From Flammula alnicola (taxonomy: Eukaryota > Basidiomycota > Agaricomycetes > Agaricales > Strophariaceae), in assembly GCA_015499995.1 (NCBI GenBank), contig JADNRV010000003.1:868001-932000 (forward strand): 64,000 bases of DNA, written 5' to 3'. The notes below the pieces were generated by a model. It was not told where the DNA came from, did not search any database, and saw nothing but the letters and a program-made list of their open reading frames with translations. The translations under genes were made by a program, and so were the position numbers. Shown here piece after piece: positions 23,971 through 35,747 of the stretch; positions within the stretch are counted from its first letter, which is position 1, and the number at the start of each line of letters is the position of its first letter.

Positions 23971-24427
23971 ACATCATGTTTGTGTTGCATAGAAAGAAAT
24001 GTGGGTCTCATCCTCAGGCAAGCAAAAGCGCAGATAAGATTTAAATAGAGACGTTTCCTGAGAGCCTCACATCCTGAGCGTCCAAAGAAGAAAGTGCATG
24101 ATAACTGCCAGTCGTTTCTTTGCATGTGATTACTCGTCAAGGAAATATGTCGCTTTCGCAATTGCTTACTTCAACTTAATAATAAGCATTGGTTCCGGAG
24201 GCGAATATTGAGTGAATGACTGATGTAATAACTGCGGTTCGCTGGATATCGCTTCATATTCACTCGAAACAGATGGAGCTATGAATGCGCGAAAATGAAT
24301 CATTGCATATGAACCATCCTTTTCGAACTTTGAGCTACTTTGAGTATGTACGAGGATTCTTCGAGAAAAGCAACAGGTTGGTGATTCGTAATATATAATT
24401 TAGAAGATGCTTACAGAGGGGCCAAGT
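23971..24427. other. Convergent intergenic region
   Basis: About 450 bp lie between the ILV1 stop and the NDUFB3 stop. No open frame of interest or repeat was seen, so it is probably 3' untranslated sequence of both genes. Confidence 0.5.
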
Positions 24428-24622
24428 CTAATGATGCTGCGACTCGGACTTTTTGGCACTGAGATATACGTTGTCTGCGACGACGTAGGCTGTAAAGGCA
24501 ACAACAGCAATTCCGAAACCGGGGAATAGGTTGCGCAGCATGACGCGATTGGTGAAAACAGGGTTTTTCCGCCAGGCCTCTGCCTTGGCCCAAGGATCTC
24601 TAAATAGAGGGAGGTTGGACAT
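24428..24622 (-). CDS. NADH:ubiquinone oxidoreductase B12 subunit (NDUFB3-like)
   Basis: This 64-residue protein has one membrane helix. It begins MSNLPLFRDPWAKAEAWRKN, followed by PVFTNRVMLRNLFPG and the hydrophobic helix FGIAVVAFTAYVVADNVYLS, and it ends KKSESQHH. The 'DPWxxxEAWRxxPxF' block followed by one helix is that of the B12/NDUFB3 accessory subunit of mitochondrial complex I. The start is ATG 24620-24622. It is intronless in the coding part and shares a divergent promoter region with topoisomerase I. Confidence 0.85.
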   Translation of the reverse strand: MSNLPLFRDPWAKAEAWRKNPVFTNRVMLRNLFPGFGIAVVAFTAYVVADNVYLSAKKSESQHH

Positions 24623-24940
24623 GTTGCCTAAATATCACTGTCAGTAAAAGCCTCTACAGTTGAGAATCTTGAAAATGTGCACCTGAGGAGTAGAAAGGAA
24701 ACGCACTGGCAAGGTTGCCCGGATCCGTCGAAACCTATCGGTCGGCATGTGACTAATCGGTTGTATGATTTGGCTGTTAAGGGCAGGCACAATCGACTTC
24801 GGCAAATTTGGATCAAAGCTGCCAGTGGCCGTCATCTAACAATCCCACTCCTCTCCCTCTTGCATATCCTCAGCACTCAAACAAACCTTGTTATACGCGT
24901 AGCATACATCCACCTCACGATTGGCTGCCTCTATTCCGCC
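24623..24940. promoter_or_regulatory. Divergent promoter region NDUFB3-like / TOP1
   Basis: 318 bp separate the two start codons on opposite strands. The region must hold both 5' untranslated regions and promoters. I see no clear TATA box or operator. Confidence 0.5.
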
Positions 24941-27900
24941 ATGCCAGCCGATTCTCCCATGCTCGTAGACGAAAAGCAGGTACCCGCGGCAACTGTAATT
25001 AATGGGAATCAACAAGGAACTGTGAAGAATGGGCATGGGACCACCAAGGTTGAGGATCAAGATATGAGTGACGATGACGATTTGCCATTGGTATGCAGCC
25101 CCGGCCTCCCTTATAATTTAAGACTTACATAGCCATTTCTAGTCCCAGACAACTCGTTCTACAGACGCCACGTCGCTTCCTCCTCGCAGCTTAAAACGCA
25201 AGAAGGTGGCATATGCAGAGTCGTCTAGTGACGACGACACACCTCTCGCCTCTTCTCCTGCTAAACCCGCCAAAGGCAACGGGAAGCTGAAACCAAAGCA
25301 AGAATCAAGTGACACCGGTGACGATTATGGGAGTGAAGACGCGCCCAGCAACCGCCGTGCCTCTAACGGTCGCGTTTCGAAACCTCCGAAGAAGAAGGTC
25401 AAGGAAGAAAACAATTTGGATGAAGATGAGGACGACCAACCGCTCGAACCTTCCAAACGCACGGCTAGTCGCAAGCGTAAGGTGAAGGCCGAAAGCGACT
25501 TGGAGGACGATAAACCACTGAAGAAGAAGGCAGCTGCGAAACCCCGCCTCAAGAACGTAAAGAAGGAAGAACAAGCTTCCGGAGCGGACACACCGAAGTC
25601 GAAACGAGGACGCAAGACGAAGAAGGAAGAATCCGACAGTAAATCCCCCACTAAGGCGAAGGGCAAGAAGAAGGACAAGAAAGAGGAGGAGCAGGAAGAG
25701 GTCTTTAGGTGGTGGGAAAACGGGCCTGACCCCAACGGCGACGGCAGTGCCAAGTGGGCGACATTAGAACACAGCGGTGTTATATTTCCTCCACCCTACG
25801 AACCTTTGCCGTCGAGCGTGAAGATGAAGTACAATGGTACGCTTCCTTTCGATTCCTGTGTATTTGGTGCTCATCATGAACGATGGATAGGCAAATCTGT
25901 TGACCTACCGCCAGAAGCAGAGGAAGTCGCTGGTTTCTACGCTGCGCTCCTTGAATCGGATCACGCCAGAGATCTGACATTTAATAAAAACTTTTTCGAA
26001 GATTGGAAGAACGTACTGAAGAAATATCCACCAGTACGTCCTACTTCTTACGTTCTATGTACTTGCCATTCAACATCACATTTCAGAGAGGCGAAACGAA
26101 GGTCACGAATTTCGAACTCTGCGACTTCCGCCCAATGTTTGAATATTTCGAAGGTGAAAAAGCCAAGAAGAAGGCAATGACCACAGAGGAAAAGAAAGCT
26201 ATTAAGAAGGCTAAGGATGAGATGGAAGCTAAATACACGACATGTCTCCTGGATGGACGTAAAGAGAAAGTAGGGAACTTCAGAGTTGAACCTCCTGGGT
26301 TGTTCAGAGGTCGCGGCGACCATCCTAAGAAAGGTGCACTCAAAGTAAGTGTAATATTAAAGAACGCAAGCAGAAGGAATTCTGACCATGGTTACGCAAG
26401 TCCCGGGTGCGGCCTGAAGATATCACTCTCAACATTGGCAGCGGTGCACCTATCCCCGTTCCCAACATGCCTGGTACCTGGAAAGCCATTACCCATGACA
26501 ATACTGTCACCTGGTTAGCAAACTGGACAGAAAACATCAACGGCAATCACAAGTACGTCTTCCTGGCTGCCGGTAGTTCGTTGAAAGGTCAGAGCGACAT
26601 GCAGAAATTCGAAAAGGCACGCGAATTGAAGGTATCTTACGTTGTTCTCTTAATCTCCCTTCTCTGTCTTATATTCGCATTTAGGATCACGTTGATCGCA
26701 TCCGCCAAAATTATTCGGCTGACTTGAAATCGAAAGTAATGGCTGACCGTCAGCGTGCCACTACCATGTATTTCATCGACAAGCTTGCTCTACGTGCGGG
26801 TAACGAAAAGGGTGAAGATGAAGCCGACACCGTTGGCTGCTGCTCCTTGCGCTGTGAACACGTTACGCTGGAAGCCCCTGACTTCATTATCTTCGACTTC
26901 CTCGGAAAAGATTCCATCAGGTACTACAACAGAGTTCAGGTCGAGGCTCAAGTCTTCAAAAATATCCGAATCTTCAAGGAGAATAAGAATGACGACGATA
27001 ACCTTTTCGATCGCGTGACAGTAAGATATTTTCCCGTCAGGACTCAAATATTATACGGTTTGCTGAAATATCCCTTTGACAGACTAGCTCTCTCAACAAG
27101 CATCTCACCAGTGAGATGAAGGGATTGACGGCTAAAGTATTCCGTACTTTCAATGCGTCCATCACATTCCAACGTCTTCTCGACGAAGAAAACTTGGAGA
27201 ATGCAAGTCTTCAGGAGAAGCTGAACGCGTACAACAAAGCCAATCGCAAAGTCGCCATTCTGTGCAACCATCAACGTAGTGCGCCGAAGACACACGACCA
27301 ATCTATGGAAAAGATGCGGTACAAGGTAAACTTTTTTATGGCGTTGACCTTGTTCTTGATAACAGCCATGATTTTTCATAGCATCGCTGTTTCAAATACG
27401 AGCGTATGAAGCTGCGCCATGCACTATTTAAATTGGATGCCAAATACAAGAAGAAGGCCCTGTACAAGGACGACGAAACTGATTTGGATGAAGACTGGAT
27501 AGCCGAGCACGAAGAGAACTTGAAAGCCAAAGAAATCGAGAAGGCGGAGAAGAAATTCGCGAAGGAAAATGAGAAGCTTGCAGAAGAAGGCGAAAACCCT
27601 CAGAAGGACTCCGTTCTGAAGGAACGTGTTGCTGAAATTGAGGCGGAATTCGAGCGATTGGCAAAAGAGCGCGGTACAGGCAAGGCAGAGCTCAAACGTG
27701 ACCGCAATGCCGAAAAGCTCGAAGAAGCCATCGAGAAACTGTCGGATAAGATCAAATCCTTCAAGCTGCAAATTGTCGACCGAGATGCAGGCAAAGAGGT
27801 CGCATTGGGCACAAGGTACCTTCTCATATTTCTATCGACTAACCTTCTTATACTGACTCACATGCTCTAGTAAAATCAACTATCTTGACCCAAGGTTAGT

Positions 27901-28124
27901 GTCTTGCGTTTGTTATTTGTCTGTATATTTTCTGAACTGTGTACAACAGAATTACAGCCGCATGGTGTCAAATTCATGACGTCCCCATTGAAAAGATCTT
28001 CTCGAAAACTCTTGTTACGAAATGTAAGCAAGCTTTCTCTCTGTATGTTTTATCCTTTTTCACAAAACTTTGAATCCTTTCAGTCCCTTGGGCAATGGAG
28101 GTAGAGCAAGACTGGAAATTTTAG
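24941..28124 (+). CDS. TOP1: DNA topoisomerase I, eukaryotic type IB
   Basis: This nuclear enzyme relaxes supercoils by nicking one strand through a 3'-phosphotyrosine. The N-terminal part (from [13 protein letters not shown]) is a long lysine- and acid-rich disordered tail with nuclear signals. The core follows: [72 protein letters not shown] and [21 protein letters not shown] helical linker ([19 protein letters not shown]) leads to the catalytic tyrosine SKINYLDPR, encoded by a 24 nt exon at 27871-27894. The last exons give [20 protein letters not shown] and the C-terminus [12 protein letters not shown]. The start is the first ATG; the gene has about ten exons and looks complete. Confidence 0.94.
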
Positions 28125-28430
28125 ATAATCTTCTTTGGACCTCGCCTTGGACGTGTTTTCGGCCCTCGCTTGTGATTTTTACCGATGAACCATTTTTACT
28201 CATACTTTAGACGAAGCATCTCCCATTCCATTCCATACATGGATCGAAGGAATGAATACATAGTCCTTCGAAATCGTATCTGTTAACTACATAGAATGGC
28301 CACTGAATTCAATAAATTTGGTTGCTGAACGTTGTTATATTTTCTGGCTGGAACCAAACATGGTCGCGTGTCCAAAAATAAAAGTCAGTCTGAGTGCTTG
28401 TCAGTGTCTCCACATATCACGAACGTCACG
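28125..28430. other. Intergenic region TOP1 - CDS1
   Basis: About 300 bp in tandem orientation, containing the 3' end of TOP1 and the CDS1 promoter. Nothing else is recognised. Confidence 0.45.
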
Positions 28431-30557
28431 ATGAGTAGGTTCAACGGTGCTACCGTACGCACAATATTCGCCTCAAAAACAACATTCGATGCTCTCGCTG
28501 TTGAGTCGGGTGAAGAGTCCGAGGAGGAGGGGCATCTCTCGGACCTGGAGAAGGACCTGGTGCAAGAGAGGTTCGTCAGAAACCCTCAAAGGGAGACGTT
28601 GAAGCTCACGAGAAGTATTAGTTCGCAGCAGGAACCCGTGAAAATGACCAAGTCAGCAATTAAAAAAGCCAATCGCCTTGCACGCATTGAAAGGAAACAG
28701 CGTCAAAAGCCGAAAACGCAGTTGCCAGGCGATGAGGATACGGCGACGGCGGCACAGGATCCCACTCCTCCAGTGTCACAGGCTGTCTCACCCATCAAAT
28801 CGGAAGAGCAACCGCCGTCTCAACCTCCTCCGGAAACACGGTCCGAGTCGCTTGCGTCTTATGTGAATTCAGTGGCAGAAGCCCACGTCGAGGTCAATGG
28901 ATCTGCCCACGTACAGGAAGCAACGTCTACTGCTCCTTTGGATACACCTGCAGAAAAAGAGACAGAAACACATGTTCTGTATGAGGTCAAGAGTGAACTC
29001 GTCGAAACAGCTCCTATCACGCAAACGGCCCCATTCACCAATGGTTCTGCTGCGACAACCGTTCACGACAAATCAACTCCGACCCAAGATTCCGAACAGA
29101 TCAAGAAACGACAAAACGCACTAACACGTATTCTATGGACCTTTATCATGATCGGAGGATTTGTCTGTAAGTGTATCTCCTTTCAATGCGCTTTTTGCCA
29201 ATCTGAGGTGGTCAATAGGTCTATTGCTTCTTGGGCATGCGTATATGATTCTTCTCGTCTTGCTATGCCAGACGTTGGTCTATAGAGAGGTTACTGCTTT
29301 GTTTTCTCTGAAAACAGCAACTCCGGAATCTAGTGACGTGGAGCCGCTGAAGGGAAAGGATCCCTGGAGTAAAACCCTCAATTGGTACTTTTTCGCGGTG
29401 ACAAATTACTTCTTATATGGAGAGAGTATCATCTATTACTTCAAGGTAATGTTAATTTACCTTTACTCGTTTAATACTAACGGCCTTTCCAATTTAGCAC
29501 GTCGTTTTCGCGGATGCGAATTTACTCCCTTTTGCTACCAACCATCGCATGATCAGTTTCACGTTGTACACCATCGGCTTTATGGGCTTCGTCATGTCCT
29601 TGAAAAAGGGGTATCTAAAGCAACAGTTCGGTCTATTTTGCTGGGTTCACATGAGTTTACTCTTGATTGTCGTGTCCAGGTAAGATCTATTTAAATCCTG
29701 AAAGGAGTCTTGACGCTGAAGTCTGCTTAGCCATTTCATTGTGAACAACATCCTCGAAGGCCTCATTTGGTTTTGGGTCCCTGCATCTCTGGTTATCTGC
29801 AACGACTGTTTCGCTTACATTTGGGGCATAACAATTGGCCGTACACCTCTTATCAAACTGTCACCCAAAAAGACCGTGGAAGGCTTTATTGGAGCGTTCA
29901 TAAGCACTGTTTTGTTCGCGGTCTTTTGGGGAACCCTCTTCATGCGCTTCGACTACATGACCTGTCCTGTGCATGACTTGGGTGTTAGTGCTTTCAGCTC
30001 AACTGCCTGCACTCCAAACCCCGTGTTCGTGTGGAAAACAGTAGAGCTTTGGCGCCCAATTTCCGTGTTTCTGACAGCCTTGGTATGTCTGCTGTTTCTT
30101 TCTTATCGGGCGAGAGTCTTGTCTCAGATCTTTTTCAGACAAGCCATTCTGTTAAAACGATATCGTATGCCCCATATCAGTTGCATCTCTTGGTACTCGC
30201 TTGCTTCGCATCTTTGGTTGCCCCCTTTGGTGGTTTCTTTGCATCAGGCTTTAAGCGTGCTTTCAACATCAAGGATTTCGGCCACAGCATCCCAGGCCAC
30301 GGTGGAATGACAGACCGGATGGACTGCCAGTATGTCTCATGTGCAATGACGCGAAACCGACTTGTTGACAGAATTCTCTTAGGTTTTTGATGGGTGTCTT
30401 CACCTATGTATACTATAGCAGCTTAATCCGCGTCCACCACGTCACTGTTGGGGGCATCTTGCAAACGATCGTCAGCGGACTCACAGTGGAGCAACAACTG
30501 GAACTCATTCATGATTTGACGATGTATTTGGAGAGGCAGGGAATTGCTGTTCCATGA
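28431..30557 (+). CDS. CDS1: Phosphatidate cytidylyltransferase (CDP-diacylglycerol synthase)
   Basis: The enzyme makes CDP-diacylglycerol from phosphatidate and CTP in the ER membrane, feeding phosphatidylinositol and cardiolipin synthesis. After a 230-residue disordered cytosolic N-terminus ([13 protein letters not shown]...) come multiple membrane helices: [60 protein letters not shown] and [21 protein letters not shown]-binding motifs include NDCFAYIWG and [11 protein letters not shown], and the family signature [20 protein letters not shown] followed by GMTDRMDC is intact. The start is ATG 28431 and the stop TGA 30555-30557. About six introns. The N-terminal extension is longer than in yeast. 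Confidence 0.93.
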
Positions 30558-30709
30558 AGAGACGTATAATGTGATGGTTCTCTATTAGTACTATGTTTCG
30601 CACATGAACATGTTAATCGTACATCCCTATACCATATTTCGAGCATGTCAACAACAGCTCTACAGCTGAGTGTTTTGAATATCCTTGGTATGGATTTTTG
30701 TGGTCATAT

Positions 30710-32248
30710 TTACAAGTGAGTTATGGTCCAAGAAGCGAGACCTTTGAAAGACATGGCCTTACGCCCTTTCGCCTGGGTAAATCCCGCAACGCCCAGTCCT
30801 TTCGCATCTTTGTTGTTAACTGTATGGACAGCATAGAGCGTCACATTTCCATCTCTCGGGGTAAATACGGTGGTAGTCCATGCTCCTTCCTCCTCGTTGA
30901 AAGGTACAGCAGTGAAGTCTTTATCAGATGTGCTGATTACGAAGACATAGTTATCGCTCTCGGTAGTCGACATATGCTCGCATCTCTTAGATACGCTGAA
31001 TTTGGTGAACCGCTTTTCTGGAATAAGTTTGGTCGATGGCTCTACGAGCAGGGGATGAAGGTTAAATTCTTGGAAGTCTGACGTTATCGTTGGGCCTTCA
31101 GGTGCAAGGATGTATTCTTCCCATGTAGTTTGCTCGGGTGTTAACTGGAAGGCGGGGTCTTGGGGAAAGTGCTTCCGACCGAACTCAACTGGAGAAGAGA
31201 TAAACCACTGGGGCGCAAATTTGGCTTCATAGACTGTTCCATTCAGGACGCCTGCTCCCCAGCAGGGATCTATTAGATGCCATTCTTGATCAATAAGTAC
31301 GCAATTCCAAGCATGATTGCTTGTCATCTCTGGTGCGGGATCCCCTTCCGGAAGATCTTGGTAACCGTAACCCTTTCCATGGCCAGAGACTTTATGCGCT
31401 TGTAGGCCAATTATATCGGCCAAACGCTCGAAAAGGCCGGCGTAGCCTTCGCATACCGCAAGGCCGGAGGATAGAGTTGACTCTGGTGTTGCGTGCTGAA
31501 CATTTCCAGATAAAAATGATACCGCGTCGTATGCAATGTTGTAATGGAGCCAAGTAAACAAAACTCTGGCCTTGTCGGCGTCTTCGTCGAATGGTTCTGC
31601 AAGGCTGTAGGCTAAATGCTCAAGGGAATGGACTGAATGTCGGGGAAATAAGGCTGCATGAGCATCTGCCCTTGAGAAGTCTCTGCATTGAAGACATGAA
31701 GGACCGTCGAAAGGTGGTAAGTCATAAAGCGCGATAGTCTTGGCAGGAGCCGCGACTGGCTTTGTGGCTAAATTGAGAGGAGGCGGGGTTGGAGCTGCAT
31801 GCACATTAGCAGGCAAAGGGGGTGGCAGACGTCTTGGCGGGAGTTTGTCTGGAACTAGTGAACTTTGAGGCGGCACATCCGATGCATCGACTGCCGATAT
31901 ACGGCGAGATGGCGGTGGTGGTGGTCGTCTCGCCAGTAACTTGGAAAGATCAGGAGGAGCAGGACTTGTTGACAGTGACCGATTGCTTTCCTGGTCCGAA
32001 GATAACGTGCGTCGTACTTCCCCTCGGCCGCGAGAAGGCACCGGAGGGGGACCACGCACATGTATTGAAGCACGTCCAACAGCTGTGTTGAGGTTGATTG
32101 TCGCAACACGTGCAGCAAGTTCTTGAGCGTGTCGCGTCTCTAAATCGGTATCATTATTGTCCGCGGCACCATTAGACTGGGCTGGTGGAACTGGAACTCT
32201 ACGGCGCGGGGGTGGCGGCGGACGAGCCAAAGAGGGGGAAGCGGACAT
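30710..32248 (-). CDS. Transglutaminase-like (peptidase) domain protein with proline-rich N-terminus
   Basis: This is a single exon of 512 codons, unusual here. The first 170 residues are proline-rich with several PPPP runs (LARPPPPPRRRVPVPP, LARRPPPPPSRRI), as in SH3- or WW-binding regions. The core has the transglutaminase-like triad: Cys in SSGLAVCEGYAGLFERLADI, His in MTSNHAWNCVLIDQEWHLID and Asp in IDPCWGAG. This arrangement resembles fungal cytokinesis protein Cyk3 and metazoan kyphoscoliosis peptidase, but no N-terminal SH3 domain is visible. Whether it is an active protease or crosslinker or a scaffold cannot be told from the sequence. The start is ATG 32246-32248, the stop is at 30710. 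Confidence 0.82.
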   Translation of the reverse strand: MSASPSLARPPPPPRRRVPVPPAQSNGAADNNDTDLETRHAQELAARVATINLNTAVGRASIHVRGPPPVPSRGRGEVRRTLSSDQESNRSLSTSPAPPDLSKLLARRPPPPPSRRISAVDASDVPPQSSLVPDKLPPRRLPPPLPANVHAAPTPPPLNLATKPVAAPAKTIALYDLPPFDGPSCLQCRDFSRADAHAALFPRHSVHSLEHLAYSLAEPFDEDADKARVLFTWLHYNIAYDAVSFLSGNVQHATPESTLSSGLAVCEGYAGLFERLADIIGLQAHKVSGHGKGYGYQDLPEGDPAPEMTSNHAWNCVLIDQEWHLIDPCWGAGVLNGTVYEAKFAPQWFISSPVEFGRKHFPQDPAFQLTPEQTTWEEYILAPEGPTITSDFQEFNLHPLLVEPSTKLIPEKRFTKFSVSKRCEHMSTTESDNYVFVISTSDKDFTAVPFNEEEGAWTTTVFTPRDGNVTLYAVHTVNNKDAKGLGVAGFTQAKGRKAMSFKGLASWTITHL

Positions 32249-32817
32249 AGGTATTATCTGAAGATTATCCTAGCCGCGTTGCATCTTAAATGAGTGCTCG
32301 AGCTGTGTCCTCTGGACTTCGGGGTGGGCGGTGACAGAGTGGTGACACGGACTCGAAACTTCAAACAACGAATGGAAAACAACGATCAGTCACCAGTGTT
32401 CCGAATCACGAAATCCATAATCACACATGATCATGATGCCATGTACACGTCGCATGATAACAAAGCCAGTCATGCATCATGGGATCAGATTTCGAAAGCG
32501 TCGTTCTCAAGGTACAATAGCATCCGGAGAATCCACGCTTGACAGATCTTGGATTTAAGAAGGCTGGAACAGGAGCAACACAAGGAGAGAGGTACAAGTA
32601 TATACTCAGGTCTAGCCCAGGAGATACTCTTGAGCTTCCAATCACCTACCCTGCACAGGAAATAACCTTGTCCAGATCTCTCATAAGAATCGTCATCGAA
32701 ACCACTGTGGGGGAATAGAGAGGCATAAATGATAAGGTAAACATACGATTGGAAGCATTTGGCATGTTATGCGGAGGAACATAGAAGCTAGTTGTAAGTT
32801 TGGGGGCATAAAACAAT
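32249..32817. other. Intergenic region between two minus-strand genes
   Basis: About 570 bp hold the 3' end of the RPS23 transcript and the promoter of the transglutaminase-like gene. Short frames exist, but none has recognisable content. Confidence 0.45.
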
Positions 32818-33480
32818 TTATGACCTGGGCTTTTCCTGTGGAGAATTGGGTTGGTCAAATGTTGAGAAAGACGGAAATCTGACAGCTGACGGACCTTCTT
32901 CTCCTTCCATAAGGCCAACAATCCCACACCGGATACTTTGACAACTTTGAAACGCACACCGGGAATATCACCCTTGGCTTTACCTCGGCGACCGAAGCCT
33001 GAGATAAGGACTTCATCGTTCTCGTCGACGAAGTTCAAGCAGCCATCGTTCTGAATAAAATGTGAATTATGAATGAATGAAAGATATAGCAATAAAAACG
33101 TACAGGCACAAAAGCAGTGACCTTCTTCCCGTTCTTAATCAACTGTACACGCACGCACTTGCGAATGGCAGAGTTGGGCTGCTTGGCCTCAACGCCGACC
33201 TTCTCCAAAACGATGCCCTTCGCATGCGAAGAGCCACCAGTGGGAGAGGTCTTGTAAATGTTACCGAGCGCACGCTTTTTGTACGCTTTGTCGGCCTGAG
33301 AATGACGATGAGCAGGTTGAAGTTGGATCCAAGACACTATCAGAACGCACCCATCGGTTTTCCCGACGGTCGGTCCGCAACTTGCGGGCGGCTTGCAGTC
33401 CACGAGGTTTGTTAGCTGTATAAGAGAGAGCGATCAGACATAAAATAGGGCAACAACGAGAACCTCGACGTACAGCCCAT
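32818..33480 (-). CDS. RPS23: 40S ribosomal protein S23 (uS12)
   Basis: Splicing gives the near-invariant uS12 protein. It starts [20 protein letters not shown] (continuing ENRW), then [107 protein letters not shown] and EKPRS. It sits at the decoding centre; the proline in KQPNSAIRK is the site of prolyl hydroxylation in other eukaryotes. The first coding exon is only 7 nt (33474-33480), followed by a GTACGT donor. Four further exons follow, the last (EKPRS-stop) at 32818-32835. The gene diverges from MSY1. Confidence 0.96.
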
Positions 33481-33843
33481 TCTTGCGGTGGAGGTCGATG
33501 CTGATGCTGGCGATAGGGAGCTCAGGAAACAGCCGATAAACCTTATTTATAAAAACTGTTACAGTTCCAAAAACTCCGACATCACATGATCGGGCGCCTG
33601 TCGGAATTCGTGTAATTATAATCAAATTATAATGACTTCTAAGTTGAACCAATACATACATACCTATCTCGTTAATTGATATGCAGTAAGACAGTTGCTT
33701 AAGGAGGCGCAATTCATTTTTCAGCGTCAAAGTTTTCTTATGCAAACGATATGCAAACGCCGGGAGGCAATTCGATCATTGTTACGTAGTTAAGTATGCC
33801 AGATGTGGTTTCTATTCCTTTTATTATATAGACCATCACGTTA
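33481..33843. promoter_or_regulatory. Divergent promoter region RPS23 / MSY1
   Basis: 363 bp lie between opposite start codons, with AT-rich tracts (33541-33660). No convincing coding frame. No known ribosomal-protein promoter motif was identified. Confidence 0.45.
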
Positions 33844-35615
33844 ATGTGGCCTCGACGATATGGTTTCCTCAAACTTCGTTGCTTCACCCCCAAGAGGCAC
33901 TATCATGTCCCTGTTCCTCTGTTAGAAGATCTTACCCAGAGAGGATTCATCCAAGATGTGACAAGGTTTGAATTTCTGTACCGGGATGAATTTCCGACAG
34001 CTGATTTTCCTTAGGCCTGACGCACTTCAGAATGCCATTCTGTCCCAAAAGCAAACGGTTTATGTGGGGGTAGACCCAACTGCAAAGTCGCTGCACATTG
34101 GCCATCTCATTCCCTTACTTGCCCTCCTTCATTTCCAAATTCGCGGCCATAATATTATCCCACTCGTGAGTTAGTAGTTTGCTTTCATCGAACATGACAC
34201 CTATATCCGCTAGATTGGAGGCGCGACAGGTCGCGTCGGAGATCCATCAGGACGACTTGTAGAACGCCAGTTGGCTGATATCAAGCAGGTTGAAGACAAC
34301 GTTACCAGCCTAACAGCCAGCATCCAGCGCTTCTTTCAGCGCGCGTTACTCTACGCTGGCACGCGTTTAGCACTAGATGACGACGTCCGTGCAGAACCGT
34401 CTGTGAAGAACAATTTGGAATGGCACGAGTCCTTTAAGTTGCTCGATTTCTTACAGAAGGTCGGCGTCCATGTCCGCGTGAATACCATGCTGAATCGCGA
34501 GAGGTGAGTAAGAAGGTTCTAGTTGCAATGATGTTTATGAACTTCCTGTTAGTGTCCAGGCTCGATTGAGCTCTCAGCAAGGCCTGTCTTTTACGGAGTT
34601 TACTTACCAACTTCTCCAAGCATACGACTTTTATCACCTGCACAAACACTTGGGTTGCACAATACAAGTCGGTGGCTCAGATCAATGGGGAAATATCGTG
34701 GCGGGTTTAGAATTCATTGGCAAGCTTGAGTCACCTGCGTCTTTAGATCAAACTTCTTCGAAAGAGGCTTTTGGCATCACCACACCTTTGCTCACAACGT
34801 CGACGGGAGAAAAGTTCGGGAAAAGCGCCGGAAACGCCGTTTGGCTTGATCCCAACCTGACCAGTGTATTTGATTTCTACCAAGTATGTAAAGTTTTCTT
34901 ATCAACAACCTCTCGTCTCGACTCTGATTCCGTCGCAGTATTTCCTCAAAGTCACAGATGCAGATGTAGGAAAATACCTAAAATTGTTTACCCTCATGTC
35001 ACGAGAAGAAATAGATGACCTAGTTTCAACCCATCAAGTGCGGAGCGATAAGTTTCTTTCGTGTCTCCTTTCTCAACGCATTTCCTCTTTCATAGGAACA
35101 ACCGGAAAAACGCTTAGCCCAACTGCGCCTCGCTGCGGAAGTGACAGAGATGGTTCACCTGAGTTAGTATAACCTTGAATCTCCTGATCTTCCGTTACTC
35201 ATCTTTATATAGAAATGGGAGTTATTCAAGCAATCACCAAGACAAACTTGTTGTTTGGATCAGAATACATAGATCTGAAAGCTCAAGACGTCATCCTGGC
35301 CTTTAATGAAGATCCTCGCTTGGTCAAGACTACCTTGCAAGATATTCTAGAGACTCCTGTTGCAAAATTGGCCGCCAAGCATGGCCTTGTGTCGTCGAAC
35401 TGTAAGTAGCACATCTATCTTCCTGGAAAATGTTGCTGACACAAGGGCCCTTAGCCGCATCTCGAACACTGATTGCATCGCGTGGTTTATATCTCAATAA
35501 CCAACCCATCCAGGACGCCCAGTATAAGATTACGCATACTGATCTCCTCGATGAAAAAATTGCAATCCTGCGTGCTGGAAAAGATAAGACCTTGATTTTA
35601 GCTGCTACTGATTAG
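33844..35615 (+). CDS. MSY1: Mitochondrial tyrosyl-tRNA synthetase
   Basis: This class I synthetase charges mitochondrial tRNA-Tyr. The N-terminal exon [18 protein letters not shown] is basic and lacks acidic residues, fitting a mitochondrial presequence. Then come [15 protein letters not shown], the tyrosine-binding [19 protein letters not shown] with the HIGH motif, [50 protein letters not shown] and the KMSKS-like [14 protein letters not shown]-terminal S4-like RNA-binding segment follows ([20 protein letters not shown]). This bacterial-type layout is that of Msy1 and not of the cytosolic enzyme. The start is ATG 33844, the stop is at 35613-35615; about seven exons. Confidence 0.93.
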
Positions 35616-35747
35616 CTGCGGACCTCGAGGCTTTAATAATAACATCACGTCTTATCACATCCCTGTTACACACTAAAACCTGTTCCTTCCTCGGCCTATT
35701 ACAGGAAGTACGATATCTATGTACAATAATTAATCCGGACGCACATT

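Noticed and set aside
25325..25753. 142-codon minus-strand ORF
   Set aside because: Shadow of the lysine- and acid-rich N-terminal region of topoisomerase I.
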